From: an uncultured Colwellia sp.
GTDB lineage: Bacteria; Pseudomonadota; Gammaproteobacteria; Enterobacterales; Alteromonadaceae
NCBI GenBank assembly: GCA_913062815.1
Contig: CAJXWZ010000010.1
Span: 1 to 64,000, forward strand
DNA: 64,000 nt
Reading direction: 5' to 3'
Shown here: one piece after another, positions 35,571 through 45,282 of the stretch
Layout: every line of letters begins with the position of its first letter
How positions within the stretch are numbered: position 1 is the stretch's first letter
The notes under the pieces: generated by a model
Database searches by the model: none
Told to the model about the DNA's origin: nothing
What the model saw: only the letters and a program-made list of their open reading frames with translations
Position numbers and translations under genes: made by a program

Positions 35571-37187
35571 ATGAGTAAAATTATTAACCCAATATTGACA
35601 GGGTTTAATCCTGATCCAAGTATTCTTAGAGTTGAGGATGATTATTATATTATCACCTCTACTTTTGAATGGTTTCCTGGCTGTCAAATTCATCACTCGA
35701 AAGATTTGATGAACTGGCAACTCATTACACGACCTCTAGAGCGAGTATCCCAATTGGATATGAGAGGCGTTCCCGATTCTTGTGGTGTTTGGGCGCCTTG
35801 CTTGAGTTACCATGAAGGGGTGTTCTACCTGATTTATGCCAATGTTAAAAGCTTCGATGGTGAGTGGAAAGATACCCCTAATTACTTAGTTACCGCAACA
35901 AATATCAAAGGTCCTTGGTCTGAGCCTACATTCATCAATGCTAGTGGCTTTGATGCGTCATTATTTCATGATGATGATGGTAAGTCTTACTGTCTAAATA
36001 TGCTAATGGACCATCGCAATGGCAAATTTTTTGGCGGAGTTGTTTTACAAGAGTTTGATAAAGAGACAAAGCAATTAATCGGTAAAATACATCATATTTT
36101 TGCAGGCACTGAGCACGGTCGAACCGAAGGGCCTCATATATACAAACGTAATGGTTATTATTACTTATTGACCGCTGAGGGCGGTACAAGTTACGAACAC
36201 TGCATGACCTTAGCACGTGCCAAGTCGATTACTGGCCCCTATGAAATTCATCCAGAAAACCCTCTCATTACCGCTAAAAACTTTCCTAATAACTATCTAC
36301 AAAAAACTGGCCATGGAGATTTTGTTGAGACACAAAATGGTGAATGGTACGCTGTTTTTCTTACCGCAAGACCGTTAACTAAACTGGGTCGATGTATCAC
36401 AGGACGAGAAACAGCCATAGAGAAAGTTGAGTGGCGCGATGATGATTGGCTTTACCTCACTTGTGGTGTTCACCTTGCTCGTAAAGAAGTTGAAGCGCCA
36501 GCACTTCCTGAACATAAATTCTTAAAAGCGAGCAGTAAGTTAACCTTTAACGATGCAGAAATAGACATCAACTTTCAGGCGCTAAGGGTGCCATTAAGCA
36601 AAGATTGGGTTAATCAAACCGACCGTCCAGGTTACCTCCGGCTTTATGGCCGAGAATCTCTTAGCTCGCGTTTCGAGCAGAGCCTGATCGGGCGAAGGGT
36701 TCAAGCCCATCATACCAGTGCTGAAACTTGCCTTGAATTTAACCCTGATAACTTTCAGCAAATGGCTGGATTGGTTTGTTATTACAACACAGTTCATTAT
36801 CATTACTTGCATGTTTCTGGTGATGACTTGGGCGCCTATTCGGGCAAAAAGTACCTGACTATTTTAAGTTGTGATGATCATAAAACGACTCAGCCCAATC
36901 AGACGCCGATTGACATTACCGGCGCAAGTAAAGTTTACTTAAAAGCTGACTTTGATGGTGCACGATTGCAATTTTTCTATGCTTTGCTTGCTGGCGATTG
37001 GCGCAAAATTGGGCCAGTTCTTGATGGTAGCATTTTGTCTGATGACTATGTTGAACATGCAGAAAGGCATTTCCACCCGTGTTTTACTGGTGCTTTTTAT
37101 GGACTTGCTTGTCAAGATCTTAGTGGTCAAAAGCTCGAAGCAGATTTTGAATACTTTAATTACCAAGAAAAACCAAAATACCTTTAA
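35571..37187 (+). CDS. Cytoplasmic GH43 beta-xylosidase
   Basis: The protein has 538 residues, the usual size for GH43 beta-xylosidases of the Selenomonas SXA type (subfamily 11). No signal peptide is present. The five-bladed propeller carries Asp15 (FNPDPS, general base), Asp128 (GFDASLFHD, pKa modulator) and Glu186 (TEGPHIYKR, general acid). A C-terminal beta-sandwich (about 330-538) completes the active site in the family. It releases D-xylose from the non-reducing end of short xylo-oligosaccharides after import. It lies 29 bp after GH26. Activity on beta-1,3 as well as beta-1,4 links is untested. Confidence 0.9.
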   Translation: MSKIINPILTGFNPDPSILRVEDDYYIITSTFEWFPGCQIHHSKDLMNWQLITRPLERVSQLDMRGVPDSCGVWAPCLSYHEGVFYLIYANVKSFDGEWKDTPNYLVTATNIKGPWSEPTFINASGFDASLFHDDDGKSYCLNMLMDHRNGKFFGGVVLQEFDKETKQLIGKIHHIFAGTEHGRTEGPHIYKRNGYYYLLTAEGGTSYEHCMTLARAKSITGPYEIHPENPLITAKNFPNNYLQKTGHGDFVETQNGEWYAVFLTARPLTKLGRCITGRETAIEKVEWRDDDWLYLTCGVHLARKEVEAPALPEHKFLKASSKLTFNDAEIDINFQALRVPLSKDWVNQTDRPGYLRLYGRESLSSRFEQSLIGRRVQAHHTSAETCLEFNPDNFQQMAGLVCYYNTVHYHYLHVSGDDLGAYSGKKYLTILSCDDHKTTQPNQTPIDITGASKVYLKADFDGARLQFFYALLAGDWRKIGPVLDGSILSDDYVEHAERHFHPCFTGAFYGLACQDLSGQKLEADFEYFNYQEKPKYL

Positions 37188-37221
37188 CTCGGTTTAACTA
37201 AGCTTAAGTAGAGAATACAGG

Positions 37222-37932
37222 ATGATAAACGTACAAGCATATGCAAAACAGTTTTGGCAAGAGGGCTTTATTCATATTGAAAATTTTTTCTCTGCTGAAT
37301 TAGTTGACTTATATAATGAAAAAATTATTGAACACTTTGGTATGACACCAGACTTTGCTCATACCGATGAATTCATCAAAAAGTCTGCCGTTGAAGTCAT
37401 CCCTTGGTTTCCGCAACGAGAAGGCGTTAAATGTTTTGACACCGTCAGCGAAGATAAAACGTTACGTGCATTGACTCAAGCCATTTTAGGGCATGACTGG
37501 TATGAACAATATTCAATGGTAATGTTTTCGAAACAAGGTACCGTTGGACAAGCTTGGCATCAAGATTGTTTACCAACTGATCCAAAACAATTTAATATCA
37601 ATAGGCTCGTGTACACCATGGATATTGACCAAGCATATACTGGTGGACAAACCATGGTCATGCCTGGTTCTCATAGGCAGGGATTAATACCTTCACCAAC
37701 AGATGCATTTGACCAATCAAAAGCCGAAATACTAAGCCCCAAAAAAGGCAGTTTAGTGCTCCTTCATGGTCATTGTTTTCACATGGTAAAACCTGTTACA
37801 GGAAAGTATCGTGTATCTACTAACTACCGAGTAGCGCCTAAAGGTACACCCGAAAATATTACTGATATTGGTATTTATAGAAATATGATTTATCAGTTTT
37901 CTACCCAAAGCGTACTAGAAGAAAGAAATTAA
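37222..37932 (+). CDS. PhyH-family Fe(II)/2-oxoglutarate dioxygenase
   Basis: The 236-residue cytoplasmic protein has the phytanoyl-CoA dioxygenase fold. The iron facial triad is His113 and Asp115 (AWHQDCLP) plus His187 (HCFHMVKP), and Arg197 is the likely 2-oxoglutarate anchor (KYRVSTNYR). The family hydroxylates diverse small substrates. It lies 34 bp after GH43 and 51 bp before a GH-A hydrolase, so it is within the xylan operon. A role on a modified or methylated xylose, or on a reducing-end group, is possible but not shown. Confidence 0.78.
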   Translation: MINVQAYAKQFWQEGFIHIENFFSAELVDLYNEKIIEHFGMTPDFAHTDEFIKKSAVEVIPWFPQREGVKCFDTVSEDKTLRALTQAILGHDWYEQYSMVMFSKQGTVGQAWHQDCLPTDPKQFNINRLVYTMDIDQAYTGGQTMVMPGSHRQGLIPSPTDAFDQSKAEILSPKKGSLVLLHGHCFHMVKPVTGKYRVSTNYRVAPKGTPENITDIGIYRNMIYQFSTQSVLEERN

Positions 37933-37983
37933 TTATTCTCCACTCGGCTTAACAGTACTTATTCAATCAACAAAGGTATTACT

Positions 37984-39327
37984 TTGAAATATTCTTTTTT
38001 AGCGTCCTTATACTCCCTTTTGCTAGCGACTTACTCATTTGCAAGTACAGATAGCCTCTCTGTCCCCAATCACGTCAGCATTGAAAAGCAAAGCCAGCAA
38101 TACCGACTGCTGGTCAACGACTCTCCTTTTGAGATTAAGGGTGCTGGGCTGAATTATCCTGATGGTCATAATTTTCAAGCGTTGAAAGCCGCGGGCGGTA
38201 ACAGTTTTAGAACTTGGTCTACAAAACACGCTGAACAGGAATTAGCGGCGGCCAAGGAATTAGGCTTGATGGTAGCTATGGGTATAGATCTGAAGAAGCA
38301 ATTACATGGCTTTGATTATAATGATAGCGCAGCGGTTGCCAAACAATTTCAATGGGTTAAAGAACAAGTAAATCGTTACAAAAACCACCCTAATCTATTA
38401 GTTTGGGTAGTCGCTAACGAACCCAATTTATTATTTAATGATGCTGGTCAACTTATACCGGTTAACCCTAAAGTCTATGACGCTATTAGTGATATTATTG
38501 ATTATATTCATCAAGTAGATCCACATCATCCCGTAACTTATTCCTATGCAGGTGTAATAAAATCTCATCTAGCAGTAGGACTCGCTAGAACGCCAAACGT
38601 CGACTTTGTATCAGTACAAGTCTATGGTGATTTAGCCAATATCAAACAACAAGTTATCGAAGCAAACATTAACATACCCTTTATGGTTACCGAGTTTGGT
38701 CCACTAGGGCATTGGGAAGTACCCACTACCCTTTGGGGGCAACCGATAGAGGAAACCAGTGCTGTCAAAGCAAAGTCGATGGCTCACCGTATGCAATTAG
38801 GGTTAGCTGACAATAGCACAGGTTTAAATATCGGCGCTTTTGCTTTTGAATGGGGACAAAAGCAGGAACGTACACCAACTTGGTATGGCATGTTCAACAA
38901 AGACGGCAAACCTAATGCGCGTGTTGATGAGATGACGCGTTTTTGGACAGGGCAATATCCTCTAAATCGTGCGCCCATGACCGAAGCTATAACCCTCAAT
39001 AATCTTTTTGCCAGTGACAATGTTTACCTTGAACCTAATAGTCAGGCCATAGCCAATGTGATGGTAACAAATAAAAGTAATGCCTCATTCACTTATCAAT
39101 GGAAACTATTAAAAGAAGTGGTTGAAGTAAGCCAAGGTGGAGCTTTTGAACAAGAGCCAGCAGCGACTCCATTCACCATTACCGCACCAACCAAACAGCA
39201 AAAGTTTAACAAAATAGAATTTCTAACGCCTGCAGTAGAAGGTGCTTATCGATTATTTGTTTATGTTCATGATGAACACGGTAAAGTTGGTAATGCTAAT
39301 TTTCCATTTTATGTTAAAGAAAAATAG
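37984..39327 (+). CDS. Exported clan GH-A glycoside hydrolase (GH2/GH5-like TIM barrel)
   Basis: The 447-residue protein starts at a TTG at 37984 with AAAGGT upstream and has a signal peptide (FLASLYSLLLATYSFA). The barrel carries Glu146 (VVANEPN, acid/base) and Glu237 (VTEFGPLGHWE, nucleophile), the layout of clan GH-A with strand-4 and strand-7 Glu. The start (LLVNDSPFEIKGAGLNY) resembles the TIM barrel of GH2 enzymes, but the N-terminal sandwich domains of GH2 are missing. A C-terminal beta domain spans about 335-447. The exact family is unclear. The xylan locus suggests an exo- or debranching activity in the periplasm. Confidence 0.75.
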   Translation: MKYSFLASLYSLLLATYSFASTDSLSVPNHVSIEKQSQQYRLLVNDSPFEIKGAGLNYPDGHNFQALKAAGGNSFRTWSTKHAEQELAAAKELGLMVAMGIDLKKQLHGFDYNDSAAVAKQFQWVKEQVNRYKNHPNLLVWVVANEPNLLFNDAGQLIPVNPKVYDAISDIIDYIHQVDPHHPVTYSYAGVIKSHLAVGLARTPNVDFVSVQVYGDLANIKQQVIEANINIPFMVTEFGPLGHWEVPTTLWGQPIEETSAVKAKSMAHRMQLGLADNSTGLNIGAFAFEWGQKQERTPTWYGMFNKDGKPNARVDEMTRFWTGQYPLNRAPMTEAITLNNLFASDNVYLEPNSQAIANVMVTNKSNASFTYQWKLLKEVVEVSQGGAFEQEPAATPFTITAPTKQQKFNKIEFLTPAVEGAYRLFVYVHDEHGKVGNANFPFYVKEK

Positions 39328-39427
39328 CATTAATGGCTTTTCAAAAAACAACGTACACCAACGTTACTCGTTTACAGCTTCCGGCTGAATAGCTGCATTT
39401 TCCTAAACGTACACTAAATGCAGATAT

Positions 39428-40819
39428 TCATCCGGTCATATCTTCTAGCTCAATGCCTTTCGTTTCATGAATATACTTGACCACAAATACTATCGATAGA
39501 AAAGCGCATACGCTATAAGCGCCATAGGCCACGGCCAAACCGACAGAGCTAAGCATGATAGGAAAAGTCATAGTAACGGTAAAGTTGGCAAACCATTGAG
39601 CAAAGCCGCTAACCGCAAGTCCAGAGCCACGGATTTGGTTAGGGAACATTTCCGCCAACATTACCCACATTACAGGTCCCCACGATAAGTTAAAAAAGAA
39701 CACATAAGCATTAGCCGCAATAAGTGCAACAGTATCTAAACCTCCTAGAGAAAGCCGACCTTGCGTATCTAGCTCTGCATTAACAAAAGAAATGACTAAA
39801 ATCGTTAAGGTGATAGCCATACCAACTGAGCCAAGAATTAAAAAGGGTTTCCGACCTACTTTATCAATAAAAAACAGGGTAATAAAGCAAGCCAACAGGC
39901 TAACTGCTCCACTAATAATATTGATCATCAAAGCGTCCGATTCAGAAAAACCAACCGCTTGCCATAGTACTGCGCCATAATAAAAGACCACATTTATCCC
40001 AACTAACTGTTGAAATGTCGCCAAGCCAATACCTAGCCAAACAATAAACCTCACCTTGTTGGTATTTTTATCGATTAAATCACTGAACTTTGGCTGATGT
40101 CTATCAACAGCGAGTGAGTTTTGTATTTCGTTTAACTTTTCTTGTCCTTGTTGTTCACCAAATAAGCGTTTGAGGACAAGGCTAGCCTTAATCAAATCTT
40201 GCTTCATCACCAAATATCGAGGACTTTCGGGAATAAAACACAAAGCGATAAAAAATATAATAGCGGGGAATAATTCAATCCAAAACATCCAACGCCATGC
40301 ATCAAAACCCATCCAAAGTTTAGCGACTGAAGATCCGGCCATATCAGCCAAGTAATAGTTGCTAACAAATGCGGCAAATAAGCCTGAAATAATGGCCACT
40401 TGTTGAATAGAAGTTAGCATGCCACGGTATTTCACCGGCGCAATTTCACTGATGTAGGCTGGCGCAATCACCGATGCAGCGCCTACGGCTAACCCGCCAA
40501 TAATACGATAAAAAATAAATTCTAACGACGTTGCAGAGATACCACTGCCCCAAGCACTTATGATGAACAGTACAGAGCTTACAAGTAAGATGTTCTTCCG
40601 ACCAAACATATCTGCTAACCTCCCGGCAGCAAAAGCACCAACAGCGCAGCCAAGTAACATACTAGCGACATTAAAGCCTGTTGCCACACTATCTGAATTA
40701 AAGGCCAGTCTTAAGCCATCCACAGTGCCATTGATAACGCCACTATCAAAGCCAAATAAGAAGCCACCTATGGTAGCAACACAGGCAATAAATATTATAA
40801 AAAACACCTCTTTATTCAT
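39428..40819 (-). CDS. Sugar porter MFS transporter (XylE-like)
   Basis: The 463-residue inner-membrane protein has 12 predicted helices. Sugar porter signatures are GRLADMFGRKN after helix 2, RIIGGLAVGAASVIAPAYISEIAPVKYRG, PESPRYLV, and a C-terminal HETKGIELE. It probably takes up D-xylose or a small xylo-oligosaccharide with protons. It is the last gene of a minus-strand operon (sugar porter, Gfo/Idh, this porter) and converges with the GH-A hydrolase. Confidence 0.88.
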   Translation of the reverse strand: MNKEVFFIIFIACVATIGGFLFGFDSGVINGTVDGLRLAFNSDSVATGFNVASMLLGCAVGAFAAGRLADMFGRKNILLVSSVLFIISAWGSGISATSLEFIFYRIIGGLAVGAASVIAPAYISEIAPVKYRGMLTSIQQVAIISGLFAAFVSNYYLADMAGSSVAKLWMGFDAWRWMFWIELFPAIIFFIALCFIPESPRYLVMKQDLIKASLVLKRLFGEQQGQEKLNEIQNSLAVDRHQPKFSDLIDKNTNKVRFIVWLGIGLATFQQLVGINVVFYYGAVLWQAVGFSESDALMINIISGAVSLLACFITLFFIDKVGRKPFLILGSVGMAITLTILVISFVNAELDTQGRLSLGGLDTVALIAANAYVFFFNLSWGPVMWVMLAEMFPNQIRGSGLAVSGFAQWFANFTVTMTFPIMLSSVGLAVAYGAYSVCAFLSIVFVVKYIHETKGIELEDMTG

Positions 40820-40854
40820 CGTTAACTCTCTGTTCTTTATTATTTTGTAAAATA

Positions 40855-41811
40855 TTAAAACTTTACTTTTATTTGTTCCATCTGCAATTGCAATGCATAA
40901 CTTACTTTTAGTGGCATGTCCGGATGTTCAATTTGATTAGTTAACATCGCCTCACCAACCGCTTCTGCTTCATAATTAAATCCTAAACTTTCTCGATTAT
41001 CAGCAAAGTGTTCGATTTGTTGATCTAATTTATATAAAGAACATTGATCCGCACGCCAAAAATTAGGGATAGCAATATAACCTTCCTCCCCGATGATATA
41101 CGCCCAATTTTGCAGTTTACATTGAAAAGAAGTCGCTAGGGTTAACCTTACGTCATTGACTTCAGCCATGATGATGACATCTTTTTCAACACCGTTCGGT
41201 GCCACTTGAGCATTCACCGTGAAAGACTCCATCGGCTGCCCAAGAAAAAATTGTGCTATGGCAATCGGATAAATGCCCATTTCAAGTAAACATCCCCCGG
41301 CAAGCTCAACATTCCACTCTCTGCGTTCAGGGTCATAAGGAAGTGGGTAACCAAAATCGGCTTTGATGTGTTTAATTTTACCAATACGGCCATTGTCGAG
41401 CCACTGTTTAGCTTTTTTAATTGCCGGAAGAAAATAAGTCCATATCGCTTCCATTAAAAACAAGCCTTTTTCTTTTGCCAGCAAATAGAGCTGCTGACAC
41501 TCAGCTGAGCTAATCGTGAACGGCTTTTCACAAAGCACAGACTTCCCTGCCATTAACGCATCATGAACATGCTGGAAGTGTAAATTATGAGGTGTAGCAA
41601 TATAAACCACATCAATTTCGGCATCATCGAATAATTGCTGATACCCTTGATAAGCCTTGTCAATTTCATGTTTTTTAGCAAATGATTGAGCATTTGTTAA
41701 TTGCCGCGCCGCAACCGCCAGTAGTTTACCGTTGCTAACATGTTTCATGTCTTGGCAGAATTGTTCGGCGATAACACCGGTACTGATAATCCCCCAATTT
41801 AACTGTTTCAT
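40855..41811 (-). CDS. Gfo/Idh/MocA-family oxidoreductase
   Basis: The 318-residue cytoplasmic NAD(P)-dependent dehydrogenase has a Rossmann start (NWGIISTGVIAEQF) and the catalytic Lys in CEKPFT near residue 98. A C-terminal Gfo/Idh fold follows, with GGCLLEMGIYPIA. Relatives include D-xylose dehydrogenase and dihydrodiol dehydrogenase. It lies between two sugar porters and 35 bp before the second. D-xylose or a xylose derivative is a plausible substrate, but the isomerase route is also encoded, so its role is uncertain. Confidence 0.8.
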   Translation of the reverse strand: MKQLNWGIISTGVIAEQFCQDMKHVSNGKLLAVAARQLTNAQSFAKKHEIDKAYQGYQQLFDDAEIDVVYIATPHNLHFQHVHDALMAGKSVLCEKPFTISSAECQQLYLLAKEKGLFLMEAIWTYFLPAIKKAKQWLDNGRIGKIKHIKADFGYPLPYDPERREWNVELAGGCLLEMGIYPIAIAQFFLGQPMESFTVNAQVAPNGVEKDVIIMAEVNDVRLTLATSFQCKLQNWAYIIGEEGYIAIPNFWRADQCSLYKLDQQIEHFADNRESLGFNYEAEAVGEAMLTNQIEHPDMPLKVSYALQLQMEQIKVKF

Positions 41812-41860
41812 TGTTATTCTCTATTATTTATTAGCTACACTTATGCAATGCAACAGCATT

Positions 41861-43456
41861 TTATGACACCGCCAGCGATTGACGATGTTGAACTTTGTTA
41901 TCTGAATTAAATACTTGCTCTAACTCTTCTAAAGACTTGCCTTTAGTTTCAGGTAGTAGTTTATATATCAAGACAAAACCAATAACGGCAAACACGCCAT
42001 AGATTGAAAATGTTAGTGCAGTGCCAATATTGGCTAGCTCCCACGGAAAAACAAACTGAACGGTAAAGCTGACAGCACTATTTACTAGCCCAACAAAAGC
42101 GATACCAACGCCACGCAGTTGATTAGGAAAAATTTCAGCCAAGAGTACCCACATTACCGGTCCTAAAGACACAGCAAAGGAAGCGACAAAACCAAGAATA
42201 CCAATCATGATCAATAGCGGGTTGATATTCGCAGCTGCTTGTATGAGTTCAGCTTGGTACTGACGGGCAACTTCTTCGCCTAAGTTTTCATTAAGCGCTT
42301 CTTTAAAGGCTAAATCAGACGGATACATTACGCCTATAATCGGTTCGACGTTATTTTGTACTTGCTCGTTAGTTAATTTTCCCACCGATTGAGGGGTAAG
42401 TTGATAGCTGGCTTGATGAAAACCATAGGCAGCAATAGACATACTAATGACCACGCCTGATAGGCCTATTAGCATTAAAGGTTTTCTACCTAACTTATCA
42501 ATTAATAACATCGCAAGAATGGTAAAAACAACATTGATAATTCCTACCCATATCGCTTGTGAAAAGGCTGCATCTTGTCCTATTCCACTTTGCTCAAAAA
42601 TGCTCGGAGCATAAAAATAGACAGCATTAACCCCAGTAATCTGTTGGCAAATACCGACCACTAAGCCAATGACTAAAATCAAGCGCATATTTTTAGAAAA
42701 CAGCGTTTTTAATCGGGTCAATAATGGGGGTAATTCATCACCATGTTGTTGTTCAATTTCACTGATCAGTTGTTGACTGTTTTGCTCAGGAAAAAGTTTC
42801 TCTAGCACAGGTTTTGCTTTTTGTTGTTGACCGTTACAAATCAACCAACGTGGACTTTCAGGAATGATAAATAATAATATAAAATACAAAAATGCCGGCA
42901 CAATTTCTAAACCTAACATCCAACGCCAAACATTTTCTGTAATGCCTAAGGTGATAGCTAATTCACTTGCGCCACCACTCATTTTTAATAAGTAATAATT
43001 AGCAAAATAGGCGACAGAAAAGCCAACAACAATATTAAACTGGTTGATTGAAATCATCTTTCCTCTGTATTTAGCCGGAGATATTTCAGCAATATACATA
43101 GGCGCTAACACCAAAGAAGCAAAAGCTAAGCCACCGATCATCCTCGCCATAACCAACATAAAGTAACTAACAGAAAAAGCAGAAAGTATTGCTGAGATTA
43201 CATATAAAGCAGCAATAGTGATCAGAATTTTTTTCCGACCATAAATATCGGACAAAGGCCCAGCAAACAGTGAACCAACCACTGCTCCTAAAGTCGGCGC
43301 ACTCACCACAAAACCTTGTTGCCATTCGTTGAGTTGAAACTCAGTGGTGACAAATCCCACCACGCCGGAAATAACAGAAGCATCAAAGCCAAAAATAAAA
43401 CCACCTAAGGCGACAACAACAGCATAAAAAATACTGGTAGATACTGAATGAGACAT
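41861..43456 (-). CDS. Sugar porter MFS transporter (second)
   Basis: The protein has 531 residues from the ATG at 43456 (MSHSVSTSIFYAVVVALGG); the open frame reaches back to a TTG at 43480, which I consider unlikely. It has the sugar porter signatures PLSDIYGRKK, RMIGGLAFASLVLAPMYIAEISPAKYRG, PESPRWLI and LPETKGKSLEELE. It is longer than its neighbour because of an insertion of about 55 residues between helices 9 and 10. It is the first gene of the minus-strand operon, with an operator 44 bp upstream. Xylose or xylobiose uptake is inferred. Confidence 0.87.
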   Translation of the reverse strand: MSHSVSTSIFYAVVVALGGFIFGFDASVISGVVGFVTTEFQLNEWQQGFVVSAPTLGAVVGSLFAGPLSDIYGRKKILITIAALYVISAILSAFSVSYFMLVMARMIGGLAFASLVLAPMYIAEISPAKYRGKMISINQFNIVVGFSVAYFANYYLLKMSGGASELAITLGITENVWRWMLGLEIVPAFLYFILLFIIPESPRWLICNGQQQKAKPVLEKLFPEQNSQQLISEIEQQHGDELPPLLTRLKTLFSKNMRLILVIGLVVGICQQITGVNAVYFYAPSIFEQSGIGQDAAFSQAIWVGIINVVFTILAMLLIDKLGRKPLMLIGLSGVVISMSIAAYGFHQASYQLTPQSVGKLTNEQVQNNVEPIIGVMYPSDLAFKEALNENLGEEVARQYQAELIQAAANINPLLIMIGILGFVASFAVSLGPVMWVLLAEIFPNQLRGVGIAFVGLVNSAVSFTVQFVFPWELANIGTALTFSIYGVFAVIGFVLIYKLLPETKGKSLEELEQVFNSDNKVQHRQSLAVS

Positions 43457-43499
43457 GGCTCTACTCTTATTACTAAACAATAGAACAATAGAACCACAT

Positions 43500-43513
43500 T
43501 GTTAACGCTAACA
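43500..43513. promoter_or_regulatory. Predicted LacI operator (site 8)
   Basis: TGTTAACGCTAACA lies 44 bp upstream of the sugar porter start at 43456, in the 315-bp divergent region shared with xylB. It is among the best matches to the consensus. Confidence 0.7.
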
Positions 43514-43734
43514 CAAGTTCTCTCCGGTTATTTTTCAATTTATTATCAACTGAGCTCTTTTTAAACTGCTCTCATAAACTCATACTTACCCCTTATCGAA
43601 AAAGGAATTAGCAAAAGATAACCATTTAACAGGTTGGTTTTATTTACTTATTTATAATGTTTACCTATTTTCTAGCGTTCACATAATTACATTAAAGCCT
43701 AAAGAGTATTGTTATTCAACAAAAGCAATGCTAG

Positions 43735-43748
43735 TGTTAGCGCTATCA
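43735..43748. promoter_or_regulatory. Predicted LacI operator (site 9)
   Basis: TGTTAGCGCTATCA lies 24 bp upstream of the xylulokinase ATG at 43772, where repressor binding would block transcription or early elongation of the xylBA unit. Confidence 0.7.
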
Positions 43749-43771
43749 TTTATAAAACTTAATAATTGATT

Positions 43772-45235
43772 ATGTATTTAGGCATTGATTTAGGCACTTC
43801 AGGTGTAAAAGTTATCATACTTGATGATAACGATACGTTAGTCGCACAAGCATCTTCAGCACTTGAGATCAGCCGTCCTGCCCCTCTTTGGTCAGAGCAA
43901 GACCCAAGCACTTGGTGGCAAGCAACTAAACTAGCAATGGAAGAGATTAAAGCTGCACATAGTGACTGTCTCGCTTCGGTGACCGCAATCGGTTTATCGG
44001 GGCAAATGCATGGTGCCACTCTTCTTGATGCTAATAACAACATCATTCGCCCTGCGATCTTATGGAATGACGGGCGAAGTGAGAAACAATGTAAAACCAT
44101 AGAAGCCAAAGAGCCTGCTACACGTTCTATCACCGGTAACATTGCTATGCCTGGTTTTACTGCCCCTAAATTGGCTTGGTTAAAAGAGCATGAGCCAGAC
44201 TGTTTTAACTGCGTTGCTAAAGTGCTATTACCGAAGGATTACCTGCGTTTTCTCATGACAGGTGATTTTGCTTCCGACATGTCAGACAGCGCTGGCACCT
44301 TATGGCTTGATGTTGAACGCAGACAATGGTCGACGCAAATGTTAGCTGCGACAGATTTAACACTTGAACAGATGCCAACATTGTATGAAGGCACTGAGAT
44401 TACGGGTTACTTAAGTGAAGAAATAGCAACACGTTGGGGTATGAGCAAAGTTCCAGTGATTGCCGGTGGCGGTGACAATGCCGCCGGTGCAGCTGGTATT
44501 GGTGTGATTAATCCCAATGAAGCGTTTCTATCACTTGGCACTTCTGGCGTTTACTTTGTTGCCAATGAAACCTATAACCCGAACCCAGACAGCGCAGTGC
44601 ACACTTTTTGTCATTGTGTACCGAATACCTGGCATCAAATGGCTGTAGTGCTAAGTGCAGCAAGTTGTTTAACTTGGGTCACTGAGCTGACTGGATATAA
44701 AGATGAGAAGAGTTTATTAGATGAAGTTGAAAAGCTCGACTTTTCCACACCTTCACCGCTTATTTTCTTACCTTATTTATCAGGTGAAAGAACCCCACAC
44801 AACAACCCTAATGCCCAAGGTGTATTCTTTGGTTTAGGCCATAACACCACAGCTGCAGAGCTAGGTAGAGCAGTGTTAGAAGGCATTGCTTTTGCTTTTG
44901 CTGACGGTCAACAAGCCCTCGTCGCCGCAGGTACTCAAATAGAGCAAGTATCAGTCATTGGTGGCGGCTCTCGTAGCAAACTATGGGGAAAAATTCTCGC
45001 CAGTGTGCTCAACAAACCACTAACGTATCGTAAAGGCGGAGAAGTGGGTCCTGCATTGGGCGCGGCACGATTAGCTAAAATAGCCGTAAACAACCTTAAT
45101 GCAAGTGATGTATGTGTTGCTAGTGGAATAGACCATGTAATTGAGCCAGACCAATGCATGGTCAACTATTACCCTGCACAACACCTTAAATTTCAACAAC
45201 TTTATCACAGTGTAAAAGCGCACTTTCAAACTTAG
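43772..45235 (+). CDS. xylB: Xylulokinase
   Basis: The 487-residue FGGY kinase starts at the ATG at 43772; a TTG two codons earlier is an alternative. It opens with the phosphate-binding YLGIDLGTSGVKV. IGLSGQMHG and ILWNDGRS are typical of xylulokinases, and a glycine-rich AGGGDNAAGAAG segment is conserved. It phosphorylates D-xylulose to xylulose 5-phosphate with ATP. xylA follows by 47 bp, so transcription as xylBA is likely. Both are controlled by site 9. Confidence 0.93.
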   Translation: MYLGIDLGTSGVKVIILDDNDTLVAQASSALEISRPAPLWSEQDPSTWWQATKLAMEEIKAAHSDCLASVTAIGLSGQMHGATLLDANNNIIRPAILWNDGRSEKQCKTIEAKEPATRSITGNIAMPGFTAPKLAWLKEHEPDCFNCVAKVLLPKDYLRFLMTGDFASDMSDSAGTLWLDVERRQWSTQMLAATDLTLEQMPTLYEGTEITGYLSEEIATRWGMSKVPVIAGGGDNAAGAAGIGVINPNEAFLSLGTSGVYFVANETYNPNPDSAVHTFCHCVPNTWHQMAVVLSAASCLTWVTELTGYKDEKSLLDEVEKLDFSTPSPLIFLPYLSGERTPHNNPNAQGVFFGLGHNTTAAELGRAVLEGIAFAFADGQQALVAAGTQIEQVSVIGGGSRSKLWGKILASVLNKPLTYRKGGEVGPALGAARLAKIAVNNLNASDVCVASGIDHVIEPDQCMVNYYPAQHLKFQQLYHSVKAHFQT

Positions 45236-45282
45236 TACGCAAAAACTCAACTTTTAGATACCGAATTAATTAGGAGAACAAC

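Noticed and set aside
36939-37197. Overlapping ORFs at the end of the GH43 gene
   Set aside because: They lie within the well-supported GH43 frame and have no domain of their own.
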